DNA from: Bacteroidota bacterium | GTDB taxonomy: Bacteria > Bacteroidota > Bacteroidia > JAADEI01 | Assembly (NCBI GenBank): GCA_026992635.1 | Contig: JALWYU010000101.1 | Span: 1-34,839 of the forward strand | Direction of reading: 5' to 3' | Length of the DNA: 34,839 nucleotides | Part shown: piece by piece, positions 7,756-16,333 of the stretch | How the letters are laid out: the number at the start of each line of letters is the position of its first letter | How positions within the stretch are numbered: the stretch's first letter is position 1 | The notes under the pieces: model-generated | What the model saw: only the letters and a program-made list of their open reading frames with translations | The model's database searches: none | What the model was told of the DNA's origin: nothing | Position numbers and translations under genes: made by a program

Positions 7756-9023
7756 GTCAGCCGGGCACGCAACAGTGGAATACCAATTTGGCAGCAGGCA
7801 CAGCGAAGATGTGCACAGTAGTGTTCCAGCAGGTGTAGGATGCCCTGGCTTTCTAAGGCGGTAGCGGGCAGCCAGCCCGCCAAACGTTTCCACTGGCGGA
7901 CGTACCGATTGTCTTCGGCAGGGAGAAGTTCCAGTCCCTGAATGGCTTTTTCTCTAAGCTGGGATTGGCGCATGACTTCACCATATGTGTACAGGACAGG
8001 GATCAGTGCATTGATGAGCAGGTGCCTGTGAAACATTTCCCCGGGTGGCGGTACAGAAGCCACCACAGTTGTGTTCAGCAATTCTGAGAGGTAATGGTGT
8101 ACTTCTTTCCAGGAAAATGCCAGCAATAGTTTCCACAGGGCTGGCAGGGCTTGCAGTACGGGGATGACCTGGATGAGCCGGCGTACAGGATGATGACCAG
8201 GACGAATCCTGCCTGTACGCCATCGCCACGCAATGGGTTGTAATTGATGTTTTTGGCGGAGGTAACTCCATTCCGCAAGCAGAGACCGGGGTAATTGCCA
8301 GTGCGCCATCACTTCATAGTGGAGAAAGCCGGCGACGCCCAGCAGAAGTACGGTGAACTGAGTGGGTTGATTGAGGTATCGGGCTAAAATTTGCCACCTG
8401 AGCGCTTCCCCTACCTGTTGCATACCTATTGAGTTTGTGGGGGCGCCCGCGGCATACAGGACTCGTTCTTTGAGAAGGTCCAGCCACTGCCCTTCCCAGG
8501 CTTGGAGTCGCGTCCGGAGAAGCGTTGCGCGATGTGTTAGCCGTGCAATTCCGCAATGGATAAGCCAGTTGGTAATGGGCAGGCGGCGACTGGTGGATAG
8601 ATCCGGCTGGCAGGGAAAGCCTCCCTGGGTGCGCGCATGGGAGCCATGCCACTGGCGAAGGTGTGCCCAGACCGAAGGATTCACCTGCTTCACCAGCTCA
8701 ATAACGGGCATCTGGAAACGATCTACCGAAACATCCATCTGATAGACGACGTGCAAAATCACCGATTGATACAGTGTGTGGTTGGTATGGTGATGGCGAA
8801 ACCAATCGGAAGCACGCACATGAAATTCCACGTCGCCCACCCACAGGAGGTTGCCTACACGAATGCGTGCTTCTAAGAAGTCAGGTCCTTCCTGGTGCCA
8901 GTTGGGCTTACCGGACTCCAGAATCAGAACAGGGTTTCCATCAATTGTGTAAAGGGGGACGGGAAGAAGGCGCTCGCTCCAGAGCAGATACATCCATTCT
9001 TCGCGAATCGGCTCGTCCACCAC
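7689..9023 (-). CDS. DUF2851 family protein
   Basis: I choose the GTG at 9021-9023 as start (444 residues). The family homology begins right there (VVDEPIREEWMYLLWSERLL) and no ATG is available between it and the end of the DUF177 gene. The N-terminal core shows the hallmark DUF2851 blocks: TIDGNPVLILESGKPNWHQEGPDF, LEARIRVGNLLWVGDVEFHVRASDW and a LYQSVILHVVYQMDVSV block. The DFLEARI...VEFH pattern with its Asp, Glu and His residues resembles a nuclease-like core, but activity is unproven. The C-terminus carries clustered cysteines (HLRCACCQIG) typical of the family end. The last ~22 residues lie in the overlap with the convergent gene and look non-conserved. It is 43 bases after DUF177. Function is unknown. 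Confidence 0.9.
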   Translation of the reverse strand: MVDEPIREEWMYLLWSERLLPVPLYTIDGNPVLILESGKPNWHQEGPDFLEARIRVGNLLWVGDVEFHVRASDWFRHHHTNHTLYQSVILHVVYQMDVSVDRFQMPVIELVKQVNPSVWAHLRQWHGSHARTQGGFPCQPDLSTSRRLPITNWLIHCGIARLTHRATLLRTRLQAWEGQWLDLLKERVLYAAGAPTNSIGMQQVGEALRWQILARYLNQPTQFTVLLLGVAGFLHYEVMAHWQLPRSLLAEWSYLRQKHQLQPIAWRWRTGRIRPGHHPVRRLIQVIPVLQALPALWKLLLAFSWKEVHHYLSELLNTTVVASVPPPGEMFHRHLLINALIPVLYTYGEVMRQSQLREKAIQGLELLPAEDNRYVRQWKRLAGWLPATALESQGILHLLEHYCAHLRCACCQIGIPLLRARLTQATASIPFSASATSSTPPSRS

Positions 9024-9066
9024 GGGTCGCCGGCGATTTGAATGTGTATAGTGGGTGCGGAAAGAG

Positions 9067-9666
9067 TTAGCCGCCTTTACTTTGGGCTTCGGATGAGGAA
9101 TGCAAAAGTTGCTGGAGAGATGCCCAGCGTGGATCCACTTCTTCCTCCATATTGGACGAAGGCGTATCCACCGCGTCAACCTGATGGTGATTGAGGATTT
9201 CCAGGACTTCCCGATTGCATGCCTGTGGATCGGGATGTGTGATCTGCATAGGCAGTTCCAGCAAAATGTAGTCATAGAAATCCTGCGCCAGGTACAGCGT
9301 GGTAATTCCTGGAGGGACGAGCATCAGTTCCTGGTCTCGTTCTATTTGTTTGACTTTGGGAGTGAATTTGACAATCAGACGCTTTTCACTTTGGATGGGA
9401 TAGTGAAAGGGTTCCAGGCAGCGGTCGCAGACCACTTCCACCCATCCGTCCATCCGGATCGTGAGATGAAGCATTTCGCTATGGCGATCCGCCGTAACCT
9501 TCAACACAACGTGGCCTTGTCGGATCGGAGAAAAGGGCAAATAGGAAAAAAACTCATTATCCACTACAAAGCGGAAATGATGGATACCCGGCCCCAGCCC
9601 TTCCGGATTGATTGCATAGGTCCGGAAAAACGGTTCTTCCAGGAAAGGATTGTCTTTGGCGGACAT
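9067..9666 (-). CDS. DUF177 (YceD-like) protein
   Basis: A 199-residue protein with the DUF177 signature. It has a beta-rich N-terminus, then VEVVCDRCLEPFHYPIQSEKRL, where the CxxC pair sits as in YceD-type proteins, and later an acidic segment ending LLELPMQITHPDPQACN. In other bacteria this family is linked to 23S rRNA accumulation and is nearly always followed by rpmF (ribosomal protein L32). Here no rpmF follows: the next gene is DUF2851, 43 bases on. Upstream is folE, 128 bases away. No Shine-Dalgarno sequence is seen. The family call is firm; the role in ribosome biogenesis is taken from relatives. Confidence 0.88.
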   Translation of the reverse strand: MSAKDNPFLEEPFFRTYAINPEGLGPGIHHFRFVVDNEFFSYLPFSPIRQGHVVLKVTADRHSEMLHLTIRMDGWVEVVCDRCLEPFHYPIQSEKRLIVKFTPKVKQIERDQELMLVPPGITTLYLAQDFYDYILLELPMQITHPDPQACNREVLEILNHHQVDAVDTPSSNMEEEVDPRWASLQQLLHSSSEAQSKGG

Positions 9667-9794
9667 GGATAAGGGGTTTCAACCACCTCCCGCGGCAATC
9701 CAGAGGGAAACGAAAGCAAAAGACAAACGGAAAGATCCGCCTTTCTCGTATCGGCAATTTCCTCAACTTCTGGTTGGGTTGGTGAATTACGGGG

Positions 9795-10361
9795 TTATGA
9801 GTTAGGAGAGCGGATCATTGCCAGGAACTCCTCACGAGTTGCCAGATCCTGAAATACGCCGGTGAAAGCGGAGGTGATGGCAACTGAGTTTTGTTTTTCC
9901 ACGCCCCGCATCATCATACACAGGTGCTGGGCTTCAATGACGACGGCAACCCCCTTGGGCTGTAATACTTCATGGATGCAGTCGCGGATTTGTATGGTCA
10001 GTCGTTCCTGGACCTGGAGGCGCCGGGCGAATACGTCCACGACGCGTGCCAGTTTACTCAAGCCCACGATGCGCCGGTCCGGAATATAGGCGACGTGTGC
10101 TTTCCCAAAGAAGGGCAGGAGATGATGCTCGCACAGTGAGTACACTTCAATGTTTTTTACCACAACCATTTCACTGTGGGGCTCTTCAAAGAGGGCGGAT
10201 GCCAGGATCTGGTAAGGATCCTGGTGGTAGCCGCGGGTGAGGAAGAGCCAGGCACGGGCGACGCGTTCCGGTGTTCGGCGCAATCCTTCGCGGGTGGGGT
10301 CCTCGTCAATTCCTTTCAGTATGAGTTCGCATGCCTGTTTTAACAGTTCCTTATCGGGCAT
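9795..10361 (-). CDS. folE: GTP cyclohydrolase I
   Basis: The 188-residue enzyme converts GTP to 7,8-dihydroneopterin triphosphate, the first step of folate and pterin synthesis, in the cytoplasm. The zinc ligands are all present: C77 and H80 in SLCEHH and C148 in QHLCMMMRG. The surrounding blocks [34 protein letters not shown] and [23 protein letters not shown] are those of the bacterial type IA enzyme. Length is normal and the C-terminus is complete. It begins 13 bases after the TonB-dependent receptor stop, so the two are probably co-transcribed, although no functional link between them is known. No riboswitch-like structure was seen before it. Confidence 0.97.
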   Translation of the reverse strand: MPDKELLKQACELILKGIDEDPTREGLRRTPERVARAWLFLTRGYHQDPYQILASALFEEPHSEMVVVKNIEVYSLCEHHLLPFFGKAHVAYIPDRRIVGLSKLARVVDVFARRLQVQERLTIQIRDCIHEVLQPKGVAVVIEAQHLCMMMRGVEKQNSVAITSAFTGVFQDLATREEFLAMIRSPNS

Positions 10362-10374
10362 TGTGATGTGGATT

Positions 10375-12756
10375 TTATGGATGGGTAGATAGTTGGGTAA
10401 CGCGTGCGGCTTGCTGTTGGGGGCGTGTATGCCATGCCCAGCGCACTTGAAGTACGTACTGGCGGGGTGGACCTACATTGCCGGGCAGGACGATATACAG
10501 GCGATTGGTCAGGTTGTAGACCCAGAAGGCGAGGGTGACCGCTCGCCAGCGCACTTGCAAATAGGCGTTCCATTGTTCCCGGTGGAAAGGAAACATTCTG
10601 TAAACCGTCAGAAAATCCGGGATCAGCAGGACGAAGATCGGGTCTATGCGCAGGAGCGGTGATTGGTACTGGTACTGGATGCCTGCGGAGAACAGGCGCC
10701 ATTTCCACGCAAGTTGTGTGCGGATCAGTGTGCGAAATCGGTATTTCAGGTAGGGGTTGAGGAAGGTGTCGGTGGTGGCGGCGTTGGGGTCGTAGGTCAG
10801 GTCGCGGGGATCCACCCACAGGATTCCGCCATAGAGCGAGATCTGGTGGCGTGCGAAGGTGAGTTGCCAGCCGGTTTCGGCTTCGCATCCGGCGATGCGT
10901 GCCTGTCCGGTGTTTTCAGCCCGGAAGCCCGCTATCCATTGTCCCTGGACCTGCCAGATGCCAAAGGTGTACTCAATCAGGTCCTGGAATTCTGTCCAGA
11001 ATGCGGAGAGGTCTATAAAGCCCTGAAGGAGGTCCTTCCACTGGAAGATCTGACGGATGCCCAGGTCGGCGGACCACCCGCGTTCTACCTGGATTTCGGG
11101 GTTGGGCAGCAGGTAGATGGCGCCAATCTGGTAGGAGGTGAAGCGCTCGGCAACGGTGGGATAGCGGACACCCTCTCCCACAGAGAAGCGCACAAATGTT
11201 CCGGGGGCGATCTGTGTATTGACGCCCATGCGGAAGATGGGTTCTTTCAGTGGGGTGAGTGTGTCAATTTGTCGCCAGGGTAGTCGGATCCCGGCAAACA
11301 CGCGCCAGATTGGGAAGCGCTTAGTGGAGGGTGTATCTTGCTGGCGGTTCGGTTGTGTGGTGTTGTTGGGTCCAAACTCATGGACGAACTGGAGGTAGGG
11401 GCTGATGCCGGTTTCCCGGTGGTGTTGCTGGAAGAACTCGGCGGAGTCCACCTGTGCCCACACACCCTGTATACCCACGAAGATTTCGGTTTTGCCAGCG
11501 GGGAGTGTCCAGTGGAATTGGCTCTGGTAGTCGGCAAGTCCGGCAAAATGCCGGGCTTGGTTGCGTTCAGCCCAGAAGAGGCGTGCAGCGAGTTTTTGAC
11601 TGTGTGGTGTGCGTAAGCGCAGGATGCGCCCGTCAATGATAGTTTGGGTGAGCTGGGAAGCGATAAGTGTACCCGGGAAGGGCAGGTAGGCGCTATCCCA
11701 GTTTGCCCAGTAGAAGAAGTCGTTTTGGTCGCTTCGTATGTGGTGTGCGGTGAAGGTGGCTTTCCAGGGGGCGTGCCGAAAGGTGATTCGTCCGGATAGG
11801 CGCTGGCGCCGGTACTGTTCGCCTGCACGGTAATACTGGTAGTTGGTGGCTTCGGCAAGGAGCCATCCGCCTAAGCGTGCAGATCCGCCTGAGGCAAAGA
11901 TGCCGCTTTTCCAGAACTGGGGAGGGCGATTGGATTGCCACCATTGCCAGTGGGAATAGGGTTGTGGTGGTTGTCCCCACCATCCGCCGTGGGCAAAGGC
12001 TTCTATGTGGATGCCGGGTTTGGGCTCGCGCAGTCGTATGAGGAGGACGCCATCCATTGCGCCGGCACCCCATAGCGTTGAGGAAGCGCCCTTGACCACT
12101 TCAATGCGGTCAATGGCGGCTTCGGGAAAGAGGAACCATCGGACGTCGCCGGCTTCGGGTGTCATCAGGGGCAGGTCGTCCAGGACGACCAGGACGCGGC
12201 TCCCCACGCCGTACGCCCATCCACTGGTGCCGCGCACGGAGAGCTGGCGCATCGTAACCTGTAAGCCACTGCGCAGTCGGAGGAGTTCTTCGGGCGTCAG
12301 AACTGGTTGCGCACGAATTTCTTCTTTTGTGATGACGGAGACGGAGGAGGGAACGGCTTCTACCGGTAGGGCTGTGCGGGTTGCGGAGACGACGACGGGC
12401 GACAGGGCGCGGGCGCTTCGGACCAGACATATGCTCAGGATCACAGTATCCTGGCAGGAGACAAAGATAGTGGTGTCTACAGGTTGATAACCCATTGCTT
12501 CAACGTGTACGGTGTAGGAGCGTGCGCATGGGATAGTGGGAAGTACGAAGCGTCCATCAATTTGAGAGAAGAAGGAGCGGTTATCCCAGGTGATCTGGGC
12601 GAGGATTGGCTTATGTGTTTGGCAGTCTGTGATTTGACCGGTAACGGTGACTGAAGAGCTGGCAAAGAGGGGGGTGCAGATTAGAATACTCAATGTGCTG
12701 TACTGAATCAGGATTGTTATGAGGTGGGGTGGGTGCTGATTTGGTGTGGGTTTCAT
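10375..12756 (-). CDS. TonB-dependent outer membrane receptor with N-terminal carboxypeptidase-like domain
   Basis: I place the start at the ATG at 12754-12756 (793 residues), because the signal peptide (about 10-35, ending near FASSS) begins there; a further in-frame extension to 12921 lacks signal-peptide character. After the signal comes a CarboxypepD_reg-like beta sandwich (about 37-115), common in Bacteroidota receptors. The plug domain follows (about 120-235), with [20 protein letters not shown] and [26 protein letters not shown] as the recognisable blocks. The rest is a beta-barrel rich in aromatic strands, ending in [22 protein letters not shown]. It should import an unidentified ligand using TonB and an ExbB/ExbD pair. 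No SusD partner is beside it, which argues against a glycan uptake locus. It is divergent from the sigma factor gene and precedes folE by 13 bases. Confidence 0.92.
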   Translation of the reverse strand: MKPTPNQHPPHLITILIQYSTLSILICTPLFASSSVTVTGQITDCQTHKPILAQITWDNRSFFSQIDGRFVLPTIPCARSYTVHVEAMGYQPVDTTIFVSCQDTVILSICLVRSARALSPVVVSATRTALPVEAVPSSVSVITKEEIRAQPVLTPEELLRLRSGLQVTMRQLSVRGTSGWAYGVGSRVLVVLDDLPLMTPEAGDVRWFLFPEAAIDRIEVVKGASSTLWGAGAMDGVLLIRLREPKPGIHIEAFAHGGWWGQPPQPYSHWQWWQSNRPPQFWKSGIFASGGSARLGGWLLAEATNYQYYRAGEQYRRQRLSGRITFRHAPWKATFTAHHIRSDQNDFFYWANWDSAYLPFPGTLIASQLTQTIIDGRILRLRTPHSQKLAARLFWAERNQARHFAGLADYQSQFHWTLPAGKTEIFVGIQGVWAQVDSAEFFQQHHRETGISPYLQFVHEFGPNNTTQPNRQQDTPSTKRFPIWRVFAGIRLPWRQIDTLTPLKEPIFRMGVNTQIAPGTFVRFSVGEGVRYPTVAERFTSYQIGAIYLLPNPEIQVERGWSADLGIRQIFQWKDLLQGFIDLSAFWTEFQDLIEYTFGIWQVQGQWIAGFRAENTGQARIAGCEAETGWQLTFARHQISLYGGILWVDPRDLTYDPNAATTDTFLNPYLKYRFRTLIRTQLAWKWRLFSAGIQYQYQSPLLRIDPIFVLLIPDFLTVYRMFPFHREQWNAYLQVRWRAVTLAFWVYNLTNRLYIVLPGNVGPPRQYVLQVRWAWHTRPQQQAARVTQLSTHP

Positions 12757-12810
12757 TCGTGGGGTGATTGTGGGCTGGCGTGTTGGTTTTTTAGGCAAAG
12801 GGCCTGTCAA

Positions 12811-12819
12811 CAAAGTACA
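12811..12819 (-). promoter_or_regulatory. candidate promoter -10/-7 box for the TonB receptor operon
   Basis: On the minus strand this reads TGTACTTTG, about 55 bases before the receptor ATG. Near-identical boxes lie a similar distance before the RND exporter and the small lipoprotein. It looks like a hybrid of the sigma-70 -10 box and the Bacteroidota TAnnTTTG -7 box. No convincing -35/-33 element was found at standard spacing. Confidence 0.3.
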
Positions 12820-12987
12820 GGATGGGTTAGAAAGTTTTGGGGACGTGCGAATTATTGCAGTTTTCCAGCAGATTGTGAAATTCTGAGGGGGTGATGCAAC
12901 GGTTGACTCCCTTCCTTGCATCTAAATAAATGGGGGACGGAAAAAGCGGAAGGACGCAAAGCGTACTTGCGTAAAAATGAGGGGATC

Positions 12988-13884
12988 GTGTGGCGCCAGT
13001 TGAAAATTACACGGCGTGCGGTGCCCAAGACTTCTGAGAGTCTTGCCCTGTATCTGAAGGCATTAACGCGTTCGCCGGTTCTGACGCCTGAAGAGGAGGT
13101 GGAGCTGATTCGGCGGGCACAGTCTGGCGATCGTCGTGCCTTGGAGAAGGTGATTCACGCCAATTTACGGTTTGTGGTGGCGGTTGCCCGGCAATTTACC
13201 GGGTATGGCTTACCCATAGAAGACCTGATCAGTGAAGGGAATATTGGCTTGTTGCGTGCGTTGAAGACGTATGATCCTACGCTGGGGTTCAAGTTCATTT
13301 CGTATGCGGTCTGGTGGATTCGTCAGGCGATTGTGGATGCCATTCGGGAATATGGGAATATCACGCGTGTGCCTCAAAATAAGCGGATCAGTCTGCGAAA
13401 AATCAACATGCTTCGTCGGCAAATGCTTCAGGAGGAGGAGCGTGAGCCTACTGTTCAGGAGATTGCCCGGGCTTGTCAAACGTCTATTCAGGAGGTGGTG
13501 GCGTTTTTGCGTGCGATTCAGGCACCTGTGCCCTTGACCAGTGGGACTGGCGTTCGAAATGGTAGTGCTTCGGGCATTCGTACAGAGGAGGAAGAGCGAA
13601 CTCTGGAGGAAGTTTTGCCGGATCCGTCGCCACCTATGGAAGAGCAAGTGGAACGTGCATTTTGGGGTCGGATTTTTCGGGAGGCGATACGTCGGCTTTC
13701 TCCCCGTGAGCAACGCATCGTAGAAGGTTATTTTGGGTTGAATGGGTGTGGTTTGCCCAAGTCTGTGGAGCAGCTGGCGCAGGAAGAGGGGTGTTCGGTG
13801 GAGTGGATTCGGCAGAGCTTGAAGAAAGCCATTCGGAAGCTGGGGCGCATTCTGAAGGAGTGCTGTCAGATGGAGGCGATTTAA
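12988..13884 (+). CDS. rpoD: RNA polymerase sigma factor, RpoD/SigA-type, short Bacteroidota form
   Basis: I choose the GTG at 12988 because the protein then begins VWRQLKIT, matching the MRQLKIT start of Bacteroidota RpoD, and GAGGGG lies just upstream. That gives 298 residues, close to the usual ~287. Region 1.2 is SLALYLKALTRSPVLTPEEEVELIRRAQSGD. Region 2 is NLRFVVAVARQFTGYGLPIEDLISEGNIGLLRALKTYD with FKFISYAVWWIRQAI, the -10 binding core. Region 3 follows (ITRVPQNKRISLRKIN), and region 4 is LSPREQRIVEGYFGLNG with a final helix-turn-helix. The helix-turn-helix is atypical: SVEWIRQSLKKAI stands where relatives have TRERVRQIKEKAI. It could be the principal sigma factor or a close paralog. 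It is divergent from the TonB receptor. Confidence 0.9.
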   Translation: MWRQLKITRRAVPKTSESLALYLKALTRSPVLTPEEEVELIRRAQSGDRRALEKVIHANLRFVVAVARQFTGYGLPIEDLISEGNIGLLRALKTYDPTLGFKFISYAVWWIRQAIVDAIREYGNITRVPQNKRISLRKINMLRRQMLQEEEREPTVQEIARACQTSIQEVVAFLRAIQAPVPLTSGTGVRNGSASGIRTEEEERTLEEVLPDPSPPMEEQVERAFWGRIFREAIRRLSPREQRIVEGYFGLNGCGLPKSVEQLAQEEGCSVEWIRQSLKKAIRKLGRILKECCQMEAI

Positions 13885-13921
13885 CAGGTTCAGTCAGGGG
13901 GGGGTGAGTACGGCTTGGGTG

Positions 13922-13949
13922 TTGACTTGTGTGCGCGGGGTATACTTTA
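13922..13949 (+). promoter_or_regulatory. candidate promoter for the RND exporter
   Basis: TTGACT (13922-13927) and TATACTTTA (13941-13949) lie 58-85 bases before the exporter ATG, after the sigma factor stop. The second box nearly matches TATAAT. The 13-base spacing is too short for a standard -35/-10 pair, so only the downstream box is given weight. Confidence 0.3.
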
Positions 13950-14006
13950 AGTTACTGGATGGAGAGTAGTGCGGTTGAGCGTGGGCACGGGACAGGAATG
14001 TGAAGT

Positions 14007-16283
14007 ATGTTTTCTCGGTGGGCACGCTGGCTGGTGCGCAATCGGTATATTCTCGCAGTGGTACTTTTACTGGTTACGGTTTGGTGGGGGTGGCACGCGA
14101 TGCAGGTGGAAGTTGCCTATCGGTTTGCCGCGGTGCTTCCGGAGGATCATCCTTTGCAGCAGGTTCAGGAGACGCTCTACCGGTTATATGGCGATGCCGA
14201 TAATGTGATTTTCATAGGTACGCAGATTGACTCGCCTTTTCGTCATCCTTCATTTTTGCTGGACTGGTACTGGTTGGGCGAGCAAATTCGGGATATAGAA
14301 GGTGTGGAGGGTGTGTTGTCTGCTACGCATTTGCTTGTTCTGAAGAAGGATGAGCGTCATCGTCGGTTTATCGTAGAGCCGATATTGAATGAGCCCCCAG
14401 CCACGCGTGAATTACGTGATCAGGTTCTTCGGGAGTTGCGCAATAATCCTCTGGGTAAATGGGTGTACAATGATTCCACGGGGGCATTGTTGATGGGGGT
14501 GTTGATTCGGCGGGAGGTTGCAGAGAGTGTTGAGCGTGAGCAGGTACTCAAGCGCATAGAAGAGCTGGTGCATTCGCGGGAGGTTACTTATCGTCAGCCT
14601 TTTTACATTTCGGGGATTGTAGCGATTCGTACGGTTGTAGCGCGTACGGTGAAGAGGGAGGCGTCGTTGTTTTTGGGTGTGGCGACGCTGGTGGTGGCAG
14701 TCCTGTTGTTTTTGTTGTTTCGGGCGGTTTGGGTGACGGTGATTCCGTTGATTGTGGCGGGGGGTTCGGTGGTGTGGTCGCTGGGTATCCTGCATGCTCT
14801 GGGTTATCGGTTGAATTTGCTTACGGGGTTGATTCCCACGATTCTGGTGGTTGTGGTGGTGCCCAATTGTGTGTATTTGATTATGCGGTTTCATCAGGAG
14901 TGGCGGAAGCTGGGCAGTCCGGCGTTAGCGTGGTTACGTGCGTTAGAGAAGGTGGGTCAGGCAAGTTTTTTCACGTATTTGACGACGGCAATAGGCTTTG
15001 GCGTGTTCATTGTTGTGGGCAGTGGGATTTTGTACTCGTTTGGTGTGGTTGCCAGTTTAAGTATGCTTTCGGCTTATGTTTTGACGGTTGTGCTGGTTCC
15101 GGTGTTGATGGGTGTGCATCGTCATCCGCAGAATCTGGCGTATATTCGTGAGGGTTGGATTATCCGGTTGTTGAATGCGTTACTGTTGTTGACGTTGCGT
15201 GCGCCGGTTCGGGTTTTTCTGGTGTTTGGTTTAGCGGTTGTGCTTTTGGGGTTGGCGGCGACGCGTTTGCGCGTAACGGGGTATTTACAGGAGGAGTTGC
15301 CAGGCTCAGCCTGGAAGCAAAGTTTGTTATTCTTTGAGGAGAATTTTGGCGGGGTGTTGCCAGTAGAGTTGCTGGTTCGTACGCCTGAGGGCAGGCTGTT
15401 TACGCTGGCTACGTTACATCGTTTGGATTCGCTGGTTCGCTCCTTAGAGGGGATTCCGGGTTTATCGCGAGGGGTTTCGCTGGCGGACATTGTCAAGTAC
15501 ATTGTGTATGCGTTTCATGGTCGGCGTCCTGATGCGTTTCGGTTGCCCACGCCTATGGAGCGTTCGTTTTTGGCTTCGTATTTGCGTGGTACGGAGCGCT
15601 CGCGATTTTTGCAGCGGTTTGTGGACTCGTCGCGCACGTACACGCGTGTGCTTTTTCGGATGAAGGATGTGGGCTTACCCCGGTATATGGAGATTCGTCC
15701 GGCGATAGATAGTGTTCTGGCACGGTTTCGGTCTGCGGAGTTTGAGGTGTGGGTAGCGGGTCGGGGAATTCTCTTTGAGGAGAGCAATCGGTATTTGCTG
15801 TACAATTTGGGGTGGTCAATAAGCTTGGCGCTGGTGTTGATTATTGGTGCGGTGGGCTGGCTGTTTCGTTCTGTCCGGTTTATTGTGTTTGCGGCTGTGG
15901 TGAATTTGGTGCCGCTGGTTGGGATTGCGGGTCTGATGAGTTTGCTGTCGGTTCCGCTGAAGCCATCTACAATTCTGATTTTCAGCGTTGTGTTGGGTAT
16001 TACGGTTGACAGTACGATTCATTTGTTGACGCGTTTTTCGCAGGAGTACCGGCTGACACGTGCGTCGCTTGCCCGCATTCTTTTCATCACGTTTCTGGAG
16101 ACAGGGCAGTCCGTATTGTTCAATGCGTGGGTGCTGGCACTGGGCTTTGCCACGTTTGCTTTCTCGTCGTTTGATGGGACGCAGGCGATTGGCTTTTTAG
16201 TGCCCAGTGCGTTTTTGATGGCGATGCTGGCGAATCTGGTGTTGTTGCCGGCGTTGTTAAGTCGGTTCGTTCCGGCTCGGTAA
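14007..16283 (+). CDS. RND superfamily (MMPL-type) exporter
   Basis: This 758-residue inner-membrane protein has the two-fold repeat of RND/MMPL proteins. There is one helix near residues 12-30, then a periplasmic domain (about 35-215). A block of five helices spans about 216-385, including VVVVVPNCVYLIMRFHQEW and TTAIGFGVFIVVGSG. Repeat two has a helix near 398-420, a second periplasmic domain (about 425-605) and a final block of five helices (about 606-755), including VVLGITVDSTIHLLTRFSQEY. The acidic and polar residues in TM4 and TM10 (D-S-T in the latter) fit proton coupling. At this length it resembles the hydrophobe/hopanoid-type (HAE-3 or HpnN-like) group rather than AcrB. No membrane-fusion or TolC partner is nearby. 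The substrate is unknown; lipids are typical for the group. Confidence 0.88.
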   Translation: MFSRWARWLVRNRYILAVVLLLVTVWWGWHAMQVEVAYRFAAVLPEDHPLQQVQETLYRLYGDADNVIFIGTQIDSPFRHPSFLLDWYWLGEQIRDIEGVEGVLSATHLLVLKKDERHRRFIVEPILNEPPATRELRDQVLRELRNNPLGKWVYNDSTGALLMGVLIRREVAESVEREQVLKRIEELVHSREVTYRQPFYISGIVAIRTVVARTVKREASLFLGVATLVVAVLLFLLFRAVWVTVIPLIVAGGSVVWSLGILHALGYRLNLLTGLIPTILVVVVVPNCVYLIMRFHQEWRKLGSPALAWLRALEKVGQASFFTYLTTAIGFGVFIVVGSGILYSFGVVASLSMLSAYVLTVVLVPVLMGVHRHPQNLAYIREGWIIRLLNALLLLTLRAPVRVFLVFGLAVVLLGLAATRLRVTGYLQEELPGSAWKQSLLFFEENFGGVLPVELLVRTPEGRLFTLATLHRLDSLVRSLEGIPGLSRGVSLADIVKYIVYAFHGRRPDAFRLPTPMERSFLASYLRGTERSRFLQRFVDSSRTYTRVLFRMKDVGLPRYMEIRPAIDSVLARFRSAEFEVWVAGRGILFEESNRYLLYNLGWSISLALVLIIGAVGWLFRSVRFIVFAAVVNLVPLVGIAGLMSLLSVPLKPSTILIFSVVLGITVDSTIHLLTRFSQEYRLTRASLARILFITFLETGQSVLFNAWVLALGFATFAFSSFDGTQAIGFLVPSAFLMAMLANLVLLPALLSRFVPAR

Positions 16284-16333
16284 CTTGTTCATGATGTCCG
16301 CTCATTGCAAGGGTTCTTTTTAATGGGGGACTC

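Noticed and set aside
9730-9745. Small hairpin GAAAG-CTTTC between folE and DUF177
   Set aside because: Only five base pairs; too weak to call a terminator despite T-rich sequence after it on the minus strand.
10663-11283. Plus-strand open frame of 206 codons inside the TonB receptor gene
   Set aside because: It is antisense to the conserved barrel region, shows no family features and is caused by low stop frequency.
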